From the NCBI RefSeq assembly GCF_009380215.1, contig NZ_WHUG01000015.1, positions 62,001 to 126,000 of the forward strand: DNA of 64,000 nt, in the 5' to 3' direction. Positions 17,924 to 25,797 of this stretch are shown here, one piece after another. How positions within the stretch are numbered: position 1 is the first letter of the stretch; each line of letters opens with the position of its first letter. Below the pieces are notes generated by a model. The model searched no databases and was not told the origin of the DNA. It was given only the letters and a program-made list of their open reading frames with translations. The position numbers and the translations under genes were made by a program. The stretch comes from Rugamonas aquatica (lineage in GTDB: Bacteria > Pseudomonadota > Gammaproteobacteria > Burkholderiales > Burkholderiaceae_D).

Positions 17924-18603
17924 TGAGCATCTCGAATTCGCAGCGCGCGTTCATCTTCGACATGGACGGCACCATCGTCGACAACATGGCCTTCCACACC
18001 AAATCGTGGCTGGCCTTCTTCGCCCGTCGCGGTCACGACCTCGACGCCGACGAATTCTTCCGCGCCACCGCCGGACGCCAGGGCCATGAAATCATGAGCA
18101 AGTACCTGGGCCAGCCGGTGACCAAGGAGGAAGGCGCCGCGCTCGACTTCGAGAAGGAATCGCTGTACCGCGAGCTGTACGCACCGCACCTGGCGGCGGT
18201 GAACGGCTTCGTGGACTTCATCGCCCGCGCCAAAAGCGCAGGCGTCAAGCTGGCCGTGGCCACCGCCGCGCCGAATGAAAATATCGACTTTACGCTCGAT
18301 GGCCTGGACCTGCGCAAGCAGTTCGACGCCATCGCCGGCGCGGCCGACGTTGCACATGGCAAGCCGGCGCCGGACGTGTTCCTGCTTGCAGCGCAACGCA
18401 GCGGCGCCCTGCCCGCCAACAGCATCGTGTTCGAAGACGCGCCGCTGGGCGTGGAAGCGGCACGCCGCGCCGGCATGCGCGCGGTGGTGCTGACCACCAC
18501 CCTGCCGGCCGAAGCCTTCGCCGAATTCGACAACGTCATCGCCGTCGTGCGCGACTTCAGCGAGCTGGATGTGGAAGAGCTCTTCGCATCCGCCACCAAC
18601 TAA
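17923..18603 (+). CDS. HAD-superfamily phosphatase, beta-phosphoglucomutase-like
   Basis: This 226-residue protein starts in a TGATG overlap with the prfB stop, so it is probably translationally coupled. The four HAD motifs are present: DMDGTIVDN (motif I, nucleophile Asp), VATAAP (II), HGKPAPDVF (III, Lys) and VFEDAPLGVEA (IV, Asp). The helical cap between motifs I and II fits subfamily IA (PGMB-like). Substrates in this group range from sugar phosphates to phosphoglycolate, and sequence does not identify this one. It may serve metabolite repair. Confidence 0.85.
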   Translation: MSISNSQRAFIFDMDGTIVDNMAFHTKSWLAFFARRGHDLDADEFFRATAGRQGHEIMSKYLGQPVTKEEGAALDFEKESLYRELYAPHLAAVNGFVDFIARAKSAGVKLAVATAAPNENIDFTLDGLDLRKQFDAIAGAADVAHGKPAPDVFLLAAQRSGALPANSIVFEDAPLGVEAARRAGMRAVVLTTTLPAEAFAEFDNVIAVVRDFSELDVEELFASATN

Positions 18604-18629
18604 TCATCACCTCAACAAAAGAACAGACC

Positions 18630-20159
18630 ATGACTACGGATCTTCAAGAACAAGCAGCAGCGCCGGACGAAAACAAGATCATCGCCGAGCGCCGCGCCAA
18701 GCTGGCCGCCATCCGCGAACAAGGCGTCGCCTTCCCGAACGACTTCAAGCCTCAGCATAAAGCCGCCGACCTGCACGCGCAGTACGGTGAGAAGTCGCGC
18801 GAAGAGCTGGAAGCCGCACCAGTCACCGTGGTGCTGGCCGGCCGCATGATGCTCAAGCGCGAAGCCGGCAAGAAGGCTGCTTTCGCCACGCTGCAGGATT
18901 CGTCCGGCCTTAAAGCCGATGGCCGCATCCAGATCTACGCCACGCTGGACCTGACCGGCGAAGCCGCGATGGCCGCGCTGCACCACTACGACCTGGGCGA
19001 TATCCTGGGCGTGGTGGGCACGCTGTTCAAGACCAAGACCGACGAGCTGACCATCAAGGTGTCGGAACTGCGCCTGATTACCAAGTCGCTGCGCCCGCTG
19101 CCGGACAAATTCCACGGCCTGGCCGATCAGGAAACCAAGTACCGTCAGCGCTACGTCGATCTGATCATGAACGAAGAAACGCGCCGCACCTTCAAGGCGC
19201 GTACCGCCGCGATCTCGTCGATGCGCCGCTTCATGGAAAAGAACGAATTCATGGAAGTGGAAACGCCGATGCTGCACGCCATTCCAGGCGGCGCCGCGGC
19301 CAAGCCATTCATCACCCACCACAACGCGCTGGACATGCAGATGTTCCTGCGTATCGCGCCTGAGCTGTACCTGAAGCGCTTGGTGGTCGGTGGTTTCGAC
19401 CGCGTGTTCGAGATCAACCGCAACTTCCGTAATGAAGGCGTGTCGGTCCGTCACAATCCTGAATTCACGATGATGGAATTCTACGCGGCCTACACCGATT
19501 ACCACTGGCTGATGGACTTCACCGAAGCGATCATCCGCCAGGCCGCGATCGACGCGCACGGCACCGCGACGCTGACCTACGGCGGCCGCGAGCTGGATCT
19601 GGCCAAGCCGTTCCACCGCCTGACCATCGTTGAAGCAATCAACAAGTACGCGCCGGGCTACACGCCTGAGCAGCTGACCGACGTTGAGTTCATCAAGAAG
19701 GAACTGCTGAAGTTCGGCGTCAAGCCGTTCGCCACCGCAGGCCTGGGCGCGCTGCAACTGGCGCTGTTCGAGGAAACCGCTGAAGCGCAGCTGTGGGAAC
19801 CGACCTACATCATCGACTATCCGGTTGAAGTGTCGCCGCTGGCCCGTGCTTCGGATACCCGCGAAGGCATCACCGAGCGCTTCGAGCTGTTCATGGTCGG
19901 CCGCGAGATCGCCAACGGTTTCTCCGAGTTGAACGATGCGGAAGACCAGTCGGCCCGCTTCCTGTCGCAGGTTGCGGCCAAGGACGCAGGCGATGAAGAG
20001 GCGATGTTCTACGACGCCGACTACATCCGCGCGCTGGAATACGGCATGCCACCAGCCGGCGGTTGCGGCATCGGCATCGATCGTCTGATGATGATTATCA
20101 CCGACTCGCCGAACATCCGCGACGTGCTGCTGTTCCCGCACCTGCGCCGCGAAGAGTAA
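18630..20159 (+). CDS. lysS: Lysyl-tRNA synthetase, class II
   Basis: This 509-residue enzyme charges tRNA-Lys in the cytoplasm. Residues about 65-155 are the OB-fold anticodon-binding domain. The class II catalytic core follows, with motif 2 (FEINRNFRNEGVSVRHNPEF), TMMEFYAAY, and motif 3 (GGCGIGIDRLMMI) near the C-terminus. The length matches bacterial LysRS (505 in E. coli). It is the third gene of the prfB cluster, 26 nt after the HAD gene, and is followed by a clear intrinsic terminator. The prfB-lysS order is conserved across many proteobacteria. Confidence 0.97.
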   Translation: MTTDLQEQAAAPDENKIIAERRAKLAAIREQGVAFPNDFKPQHKAADLHAQYGEKSREELEAAPVTVVLAGRMMLKREAGKKAAFATLQDSSGLKADGRIQIYATLDLTGEAAMAALHHYDLGDILGVVGTLFKTKTDELTIKVSELRLITKSLRPLPDKFHGLADQETKYRQRYVDLIMNEETRRTFKARTAAISSMRRFMEKNEFMEVETPMLHAIPGGAAAKPFITHHNALDMQMFLRIAPELYLKRLVVGGFDRVFEINRNFRNEGVSVRHNPEFTMMEFYAAYTDYHWLMDFTEAIIRQAAIDAHGTATLTYGGRELDLAKPFHRLTIVEAINKYAPGYTPEQLTDVEFIKKELLKFGVKPFATAGLGALQLALFEETAEAQLWEPTYIIDYPVEVSPLARASDTREGITERFELFMVGREIANGFSELNDAEDQSARFLSQVAAKDAGDEEAMFYDADYIRALEYGMPPAGGCGIGIDRLMMIITDSPNIRDVLLFPHLRREE

Positions 20160-20169
20160 TCAAGCCAAA

Positions 20170-20194
20170 GCCGCTCACTGAGCGGCTTTTTTTT
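20170..20194 (+). terminator. Intrinsic terminator of prfB-HAD-lysS
   Basis: GCCGCT (20170-20175) pairs with AGCGGC (20181-20186) around CACTG and is followed by eight T residues (20187-20194), 10 nt after the lysS stop. Confidence 0.93.
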
Positions 20195-20315
20195 GCCCCG
20201 CTATATGGCCCAGCTAACAGATGGGACGCACCTTCTCATCTAAGCTGCAGTATAAGTTGCCAGCCCAGCGCGGCCCGGCGCTTTAAATAGCTTTCACCTA
20301 TAGGGGTTCGTCAAG

Positions 20316-20789
20316 ATGACATTCCGCAGCCTGATTTCCTCCGCGCTGATAGGCGCCGTCGCCAGCGCGCGTTCCATGACGCCGATGGCCACCATCGCTG
20401 CGGCCCGCCTGGCCGACCGTGGCACACCCGGCAAACTATTCCTTCTGGATCGCCCGCTGTTTAAATTTGGCGCGTTGGCCATGGGAGCCGGGGAACTCCT
20501 CGGCGACAAGATGAAGAGCGCGCCGGATCGCACTGTTTTTCTTGGACTGACGGCGCGCATCGCCAGCGCAGGGATTGCCGGCGCGGCCCTGGCGCCAGAA
20601 GGACAAGAAAAAGCCGGCGCGGCAATCGCCGTCGCCACTGCGGTGCCGCTTGCCTACCTGACGCTCGCCGGCCGCAAGCAGGCCATGGCGCGCATCGGCC
20701 AGACGCGCAGCGGGTTGATCGAAGATGCGCTGATCGTCGCAGCAGGTATTGCGATTGTGGCGCTGGCCACGAGACCGAATCGCGACTAG
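20316..20789 (+). CDS. Small membrane protein, DUF4126-like
   Basis: This 157-residue, Ala/Gly-rich protein has several hydrophobic segments (about 5-20, 75-95, 100-118 and 140-152) and is probably an inner-membrane protein. The wording SARSMTPMATIAAA, AGELLGDKMKSAPDR and TRSGLIEDALIVAAG resembles the DUF4126 family, whose function is not known. Its stop codon overlaps the stop of the convergent AraC-type gene by 3 nt. The start at 20316 has only a weak upstream ribosome site. Confidence 0.6.
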   Translation: MTFRSLISSALIGAVASARSMTPMATIAAARLADRGTPGKLFLLDRPLFKFGALAMGAGELLGDKMKSAPDRTVFLGLTARIASAGIAGAALAPEGQEKAGAAIAVATAVPLAYLTLAGRKQAMARIGQTRSGLIEDALIVAAGIAIVALATRPNRD

Positions 20790-21538
20790 TTCGCTACCAG
20801 CCGCCGCCTGTACTGGGTTGGCGTTTCGCCCATGATCTGGCGGAACGCCTGCGCGAACATGCTGGCGCTGGAGAAGCCGGTTTCGTGCGCGATCCGCGCC
20901 ACCTGGTCGCCTGACATGGCCAGCCGCTCCGTCGCCTTGACGATGCGGGCGCGCTGCACGAATTCGGACCAGCCCATGTTGAACTCGTCGGTGAAGCGCC
21001 GCGACAGCGTACGCTCGGATGTAATCGCCGCCTTGGCCACGTCCGAAAAATTCAACGTTTCCCCGAGGTGGGCAAGCGTATAAATCACCGCCCGATTCAG
21101 CTCCGCCGTACGCGCGCGTGGAAACCACAAGTCTTCTGCGCAGGCGGCGGCTTCACCGACGACGCCGGCCAGCGCGGCAAAAAATGTTTGCGAGCTGCCG
21201 TCCAATCCCGCTTGCCGCTCATCCCAGCGCGTCGCATGCTGGATCATTTCCCCGATCAATGGCGTGACCCGGAACACCTGGCACGGCAGCGCAGGCGTGG
21301 CGATGCATCCCGGCGCGAACAGCACCGAGGCCGATGTGGCGGCGGCATGGCTAAGAATGCGGATCGGCGTACCCGCCTGAATCAGCGCCGCACGATGCGG
21401 AGGCAGCAGCCAGCTGCGCTCTGCCACGTCCAGGTGAAAGGCTCCGGCCGCGGCATACAGCAGATAGGTTTGCTCGAAAACACGCTCACCGGTATCAAAG
21501 GGCTCATCGAACCGCTTGGGGTAAGCGAAGGAAATCAT
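20786..21538 (-). CDS. AraC-family transcriptional regulator
   Basis: This 250-residue protein has an N-terminal cupin-like sensor half (about 1-130). Its C-terminal AraC DNA-binding domain (about 150-248) has two helix-turn-helix motifs: LNFSDVAKAAITSERTLSRRF and VARIAHETGFSSASMFAQAF, ending GETPTQYRR. The effector is unknown. It lies 48 nt from the next minus-strand gene (a SnoaL-like protein) and converges on the DUF4126-like gene. Control of the neighbouring SnoaL-like gene is possible but untested. Confidence 0.9.
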   Translation of the reverse strand: MISFAYPKRFDEPFDTGERVFEQTYLLYAAAGAFHLDVAERSWLLPPHRAALIQAGTPIRILSHAAATSASVLFAPGCIATPALPCQVFRVTPLIGEMIQHATRWDERQAGLDGSSQTFFAALAGVVGEAAACAEDLWFPRARTAELNRAVIYTLAHLGETLNFSDVAKAAITSERTLSRRFTDEFNMGWSEFVQRARIVKATERLAMSGDQVARIAHETGFSSASMFAQAFRQIMGETPTQYRRRLVAN

Positions 21539-21585
21539 GGCGCCTCGTTGAATAGTGTCGGCGGATTATACGTCACGAAGACGGT

Positions 21586-22035
21586 CTACTTCACCGCGCA
21601 GGCGCCGGGCGCCGCCGCCAGCGCCGGCTGCAATTGGCGCAGCAAGCCGGCCGTGTCGAACAGCGCCCAGTGTTCGGCGATGCGGCCATCGGCGATACGG
21701 AAGGTACGATATTGCGTGACGTCGATCGCATTGCCGGTGGCGGCGATGTCGCGAAACTGGCCCGTGTGCCGGGCCGTGACCCGGAGCCGGACGATGACCA
21801 TGTCGTGCTGCGCCACGCACTGCTCGATCACATGCGCGGCGCCGCTGAAGGCGGACGAAAAGATGCGCACCATGTTGGCGTGACCGCTCCTGTCTGCGGA
21901 TGTGTAGGCGTGGTCGACAAACCCGGCGCCGACGAATGCATCGATCCGGTCGGGATTGCCTTCGGCCCAGACGGCCTGCATGAAATCGGCGACGAGGGTG
22001 GCGTTGGGTTCGAGTGGCGGCGTGATGGCTGGCAT
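21586..22035 (-). CDS. SnoaL-like (NTF2-fold) protein
   Basis: This 149-residue protein with an NTF2-like cone fold matches the SnoaL-like/ester cyclase group, for example in IDVTQYRTFRIADGRIAEHWALFD near residues 103-126. Members include polyketide cyclases and many uncharacterised small-molecule-binding proteins. It has no signal peptide and is probably cytoplasmic. It precedes the AraC-type regulator on the same strand. I infer neither a substrate nor catalysis. Confidence 0.75.
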   Translation of the reverse strand: MPAITPPLEPNATLVADFMQAVWAEGNPDRIDAFVGAGFVDHAYTSADRSGHANMVRIFSSAFSGAAHVIEQCVAQHDMVIVRLRVTARHTGQFRDIAATGNAIDVTQYRTFRIADGRIAEHWALFDTAGLLRQLQPALAAAPGACAVK

Positions 22036-22161
22036 ATGCTTCTTTCATGTGAGTCGAGACAGGGACTTCATGATAGAAAACGCCACCGCCGGACGATAGG
22101 CAGTTGATGCCAAATGCTGTCGGTTTTACGCCAATCGTTAAGCCAAGTTTATTGCCCAATC

Positions 22162-22638
22162 TCACCGGGAAGCTGTTAGAAGCTGAACGCCTTGAATTTT
22201 CCAGATGCCGTCTTCCCTTGTAAGGACGACGGAGAGCTTCCGGCTGGTTTGGCTGTCCGCTCCAAGCTGTAGCGCTACCAACGCTTTATCACCGTCTACT
22301 ACAGCCTTGCCAGCGACCACGTTACGCGTCCAATCATCGGAATAATCCTGTGCTTTAATAAAATAATCCTCATCTAGTCCTTCATCGCTGCGCATGCGCC
22401 TCCGAATTTCACGAACCAGGGAATTGGAAACGTACTTTGATATCTTCACTCGGTCATCAGAGAGCGGCTCACGACCGGTAGCGAGTGAATGCAGATACCA
22501 TCTATAAAATTCGGATACCGTCTGTTCTGCGGCCTGCGAAGCGGCGGCCGCCACCTGACTCCAGCAGATGAGCAGTGCCAGGACTACCGAGAACGCGACG
22601 CCCTGGATTGTTCTGAGGTGGCTAAATGGCGTCTTCAT
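22162..22638 (-). CDS. DUF3828-like periplasmic protein, probable immunity partner of the upstream amidase
   Basis: This 158-residue protein has an N-terminal signal peptide or anchor (about 12-33, VAFSVVLALLICWSQVAAAA). The NTF2-like domain that follows matches DUF3828 in wording (VSEFYRWYLHSL at its start, then KISKYVSN, EDYFIKAQDYSDDW and WKIQGVQ). Its ATG (22638) overlaps the stop of the amidase-like gene as ATGA, so the two are translationally coupled. A periplasmic small protein encoded directly after a peptidoglycan amidase is the usual layout of a type VI effector-immunity pair. The immunity role is inferred from context only. Confidence 0.6.
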   Translation of the reverse strand: MKTPFSHLRTIQGVAFSVVLALLICWSQVAAAASQAAEQTVSEFYRWYLHSLATGREPLSDDRVKISKYVSNSLVREIRRRMRSDEGLDEDYFIKAQDYSDDWTRNVVAGKAVVDGDKALVALQLGADSQTSRKLSVVLTREDGIWKIQGVQLLTASR

Positions 22639-22997
22639 GGATGACGATAGATCGCAAACGCTGGTTTGAATTTCCGATACGATTCGCTTGGATAGAACCC
22701 ACTGCGCTGTTTAAAATCGGATACCCATTTCGCACCGTCATACATCGCCACATGTCCATGACTATGGCCTGCAATCGGCTGTATCACTACGACATCACCG
22801 GCATTGAGTATCGTGGTCTCTACAACTGCAAAACCCGCAGCGATAAGGTTCTCACCGTAATCCTTTGCCGATGCATGTCGATGCAAACGCACACCGCCCG
22901 CTTCGATAGCCTTTCTGACGTACGCTGCGCATTTTCCATGACTAGCTGAACGAGCATGCTTATCGAGATAAGCCACTGCAACTTTCGTGTCCCACAT
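22635..22997 (-). CDS. Probable NlpC/P60-fold peptidoglycan amidase, BPSL0067-like (type VI effector candidate)
   Basis: This 120-residue protein starts at the ATG at 22997, which has GGAGGG 6 nt upstream; the frame is open further back but without a ribosome site. A Cys in HGKCAAYVRKAIEAGG (Cys23) and a His in HGHVAMYDGAKWVSDF (His82) are placed as the catalytic pair of small papain/NlpC-like cell-wall amidases. The protein reads like the BPSL0067 family, which I associate with the Tae2 class of type VI amidase effectors. It has no signal peptide, as expected for delivery by a secretion machine. The ATGA overlap with a signal-peptide protein supports a toxin/immunity pair. No VgrG or Hcp gene lies nearby. 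Confidence 0.65.
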   Translation of the reverse strand: MWDTKVAVAYLDKHARSASHGKCAAYVRKAIEAGGVRLHRHASAKDYGENLIAAGFAVVETTILNAGDVVVIQPIAGHSHGHVAMYDGAKWVSDFKQRSGFYPSESYRKFKPAFAIYRHP

Positions 22998-23154
22998 AGA
23001 CCCTCCGCGCCGTAAACATCGTCCGGTCACGCGGACGAGAAATTGGGAGGTTCAATGTAGCAGTGGCTAGGCTTCGCACCACGAGGTTGCTCAACATTAC
23101 GAATAGTAAGCCAATATTTCTCGAAAGGGTACGACAAACCAAATCGCGAAGTGG
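22998..23154 (-). other. Gap upstream of the amidase gene
   Basis: 157 bp between the lipoprotein gene and the amidase gene. It must hold the amidase ribosome site (GGAGGG) and possibly a promoter. I see no terminator hairpin and no gene. Confidence 0.4.
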
Positions 23155-24558
23155 TCACTGCGAGCGGGAGAGATCGCCCCGATACTGGGTTTGAATGATC
23201 GTACTGCCGTTTTCCGCAGCCAAAAACGATATCACCAAATCCGGCAGCACAAACATCGTCTCGCCCGGCCTGGGATTGCGTAGCCTCTTTCCCAACCAAT
23301 CGTCGTAGGTGCTTTTTATATTGAGGCGTGACTTGAGCAGGCCATCGCAATCCCTGTCGCCATCGCTCGACTTTGCGCATTGATCGGAACGCACAAACGG
23401 AATTTTACGGCTCTCCAGCCGCTTCACGTATTCGGCAGCGGCCTGCCCCGGTGCTGCATCGGTATACAAAAGATAACCGCTGTTGTTCCAGTACGAAGTG
23501 CCATACACCAGCAGTTTGACATTGCCGCCAAATGCCCGCATCGGCTCGGATGGCGCATAAGCAAAGGGCATCGCTTCGTCACGCGGCTCCGCTTTCGCCG
23601 CTTCGGCTCTGCTGGCCTGATGCCAGTTAGTCAGGCAGTAGGCGTCAGCCGCGGTGAAGCAGCTGCGGTAACCGATCCGCTCACTAAGAAAAATCTCTTC
23701 AGCCGGATTGGCCGCCGCGCGCTGCGCCGGGGCCACAGGCTTGGCCGCCCATTTGCCATTGCTGTCCCGCTGCCACGTATAAGTGGCGTTGAACCAGGAC
23801 CAGACACGTTCGTACGGATTGACATCGGCGCCGGGCCGGGGCGGCAGTTCGACACGCGGGATCGGAATGGGATCGCGCCTCTCGCCGGTCTGATCGACCA
23901 CCATCACGAACGTCGGCGCATCCATGCTATCGACATACGCAAACGACTGCTCGTCGGGGGATATGGCAGCCAGCGTATAGGCTTCGAGGCGATAGCGCAG
24001 GTCGGCCAGGTGCGGCAGCACCTTGAGCTTCATCGGAAATACGCTGAGCAGGAAGCCCGGCGTCATCGCGCGAGGGAAATACCTGACGCCCTGGCGCCAG
24101 GGGTAGCCATAGCGGAAGCCTTCGGTGGTCAGTCGCCGGGTATCGTCCCGGGACATGTCCCCCTGCTCTATGCGCTCGACGACCGGCTTGCCAGCCGCTT
24201 CATGGATCAGGAACTCCCGCCAGTCGTCGACATAAGATTCGGCAAAGAAGGTCGGCGTATCCAGCCCTGGCCAGGGCTCGATCTGCCTGGCCTCTTTGAC
24301 GACGATTTTATCGCGATGGATCAGGCGCAGGTAACTGTTGCGCCCCGACGAAAAATAGCTGCCGCCACCGTCCGAGTATTCGATGGACAGCCTGGTAAAT
24401 TCGCCATAGCGGGTGGCCTCCGTGACCGTCTCGCCGTTAAACAGCGTTTTGACGTAGATGCCTTCAGGCTTGCGGGGCGAGGTGCCGAAACAGCCGGCGA
24501 ACAGGCACGCGACCAGCACCACAAGGCCAAGCAGCTTAACAAGTCGGGAGGTAGTCAT
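23155..24558 (-). CDS. Large lipoprotein of unknown function
   Basis: I do not recognise this 467-residue protein. It has a lipoprotein signal (LVVLVACLFAGC, lipobox Cys23). The rest is soluble, and the DEQSFAYVDS, NPYERVWSWFNATYTW and KLLVYGTSYWNNSGYLLYTD segments suggest mixed alpha/beta or propeller-like folding. Two C-terminal cysteines (DQCAKSSDGDRDCDG) could form a disulfide. It lies upstream of, and on the same strand as, the amidase/immunity pair. A role in cell-envelope accessory function is only a guess. Confidence 0.7.
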   Translation of the reverse strand: MTTSRLVKLLGLVVLVACLFAGCFGTSPRKPEGIYVKTLFNGETVTEATRYGEFTRLSIEYSDGGGSYFSSGRNSYLRLIHRDKIVVKEARQIEPWPGLDTPTFFAESYVDDWREFLIHEAAGKPVVERIEQGDMSRDDTRRLTTEGFRYGYPWRQGVRYFPRAMTPGFLLSVFPMKLKVLPHLADLRYRLEAYTLAAISPDEQSFAYVDSMDAPTFVMVVDQTGERRDPIPIPRVELPPRPGADVNPYERVWSWFNATYTWQRDSNGKWAAKPVAPAQRAAANPAEEIFLSERIGYRSCFTAADAYCLTNWHQASRAEAAKAEPRDEAMPFAYAPSEPMRAFGGNVKLLVYGTSYWNNSGYLLYTDAAPGQAAAEYVKRLESRKIPFVRSDQCAKSSDGDRDCDGLLKSRLNIKSTYDDWLGKRLRNPRPGETMFVLPDLVISFLAAENGSTIIQTQYRGDLSRSQ

Positions 24559-24640
24559 TCGGGGCGATTTTCTGTGATTGCCATTTTCGCCACTCTAGCG
24601 CATGACTTAAAAAGGCCTCGCCCGATTGACATGTCGCCTT

Positions 24641-25192
24641 TCAGGGAGCGTAGATAACCACTGTTCCAGCCATAAAATCGTGCGGTGCGCGCCGGCGTTT
24701 ATTGGTCAGCGTGATAATCGACTCGCCCCAGATCCAGATGTTCGACAAAATAGTGACGAGGCCACACCAGGCCGGCGCCAGTTGGTCTATTTTTGAGGAA
24801 CGCTCCAGAACTCCGAGCGCATAGTAATCCGCCTCGGGCATTTTCATTGTCGCGATCACCGTTGCCGCCGAAGCTGCGGCGCCAAGCATGAACGATACGG
24901 AATAACGCAGCACCGCCTGCTGGTAATCGACCGGTCGGCCATCGACGCTGACGATCCGCAGTCCAAGCAGCACCTTGCCGGGTGTGCCGCCATACCTCTT
25001 CACCATGTAGATGTTGAACCACAGGCCAACGCCCAGCATCAGGACAGGCTCAATCAATGCAAACGTTTTATATTGTTGTTCAATCCAAAACACGAGGCCA
25101 ATTAAGGGCAACATGAAAAAGAAATCGACGAATTGTGCTGAAATTCTTTTGCGGAATCCCGCGTACTGCATGGGTTGATTCGGGTAAGTCAT
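24641..25192 (-). CDS. RDD-family membrane protein
   Basis: This 183-residue protein has three to four predicted spans. The RDD signature occurs as AGFRKRISAQFVDFFFMLPL near the N-terminus, then GGTPGKVLLGLRIVSVDG, and RRRAPHDFMAGTVVI at the C-terminus. RDD proteins are small inner-membrane proteins; some have been linked to ion transport. The substrate here is unknown. Nothing in the neighbourhood points to a pathway. Confidence 0.88.
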   Translation of the reverse strand: MTYPNQPMQYAGFRKRISAQFVDFFFMLPLIGLVFWIEQQYKTFALIEPVLMLGVGLWFNIYMVKRYGGTPGKVLLGLRIVSVDGRPVDYQQAVLRYSVSFMLGAAASAATVIATMKMPEADYYALGVLERSSKIDQLAPAWCGLVTILSNIWIWGESIITLTNKRRRAPHDFMAGTVVIYAP

Positions 25193-25313
25193 GTGCTCGC
25201 GCCAGCCGGAATGGGAAGCGCCTGATTATCAAGGTCGCGTAGTGTAGCGAATCGAAGCCCATGGAAATGCACGGATTGTCACAGCTAACCGTCAGACATG
25301 TAGAGGTATACTA

Positions 25314-25742
25314 CTACTGCGAAAGCTCCGGGCCGTCCCAGCCCTCCAGATACTTGGTCAGCGCATCGGAGACATCGATGATGCGATGCCGGTAAAAGAG
25401 ATGCATGGTCGGACTCAGATTCCCCGGCAGCACCCCGCCCGATGCACGCGCCACCAGGGCGTTGGGCACAACCCGCATGTCGAGCCGATTCGTGCCGAAC
25501 AGCGTTTCACCGCATCCGGCGCAAAATGCCCGCGACAACTGCTTGGTCGGGTGTGCGAACGTGACGGCTTCGCCCTTCGCGATGCGCACGGCGGATGCCG
25601 GCCACGCCGTCGCCGACAGCATCGGCGTTCCGTAGAAATCGCGGCATGAGCCGCAATGGCAGTTCGCCCGCGCTGCCGGCTCGCCGCTCAGCTCAATATG
25701 CACAGCGCCGCACAGGCACTGGATGGAAATTGGTTCGGCCAT
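25314..25742 (-). CDS. GFA-family (CENP-V/GFA domain) zinc protein
   Basis: This 142-residue protein has the beta-tent fold of the glutathione-dependent formaldehyde-activating enzyme family. Zinc ligands are visible as CLCG (residues 9-11), NCHCGSCRDFYG and FCAGCGETLFG. Few members have proven activity, and binding of glutathione-formaldehyde adducts is known only for some. The gene stands alone, 55 nt downstream of ppnN's end on the opposite side of a short gap. Confidence 0.88.
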   Translation of the reverse strand: MAEPISIQCLCGAVHIELSGEPAARANCHCGSCRDFYGTPMLSATAWPASAVRIAKGEAVTFAHPTKQLSRAFCAGCGETLFGTNRLDMRVVPNALVARASGGVLPGNLSPTMHLFYRHRIIDVSDALTKYLEGWDGPELSQ

Positions 25743-25797
25743 GATCGCCTGAAGATGTCCGGCGTCCGCGCGGGCTGCATGCGGACGCCGGTTGATG

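Noticed and set aside
20200..20315. A possible small RNA or second terminator after lysS
   Set aside because: There is no stable hairpin beyond the one at 20170-20194, so I find no support.
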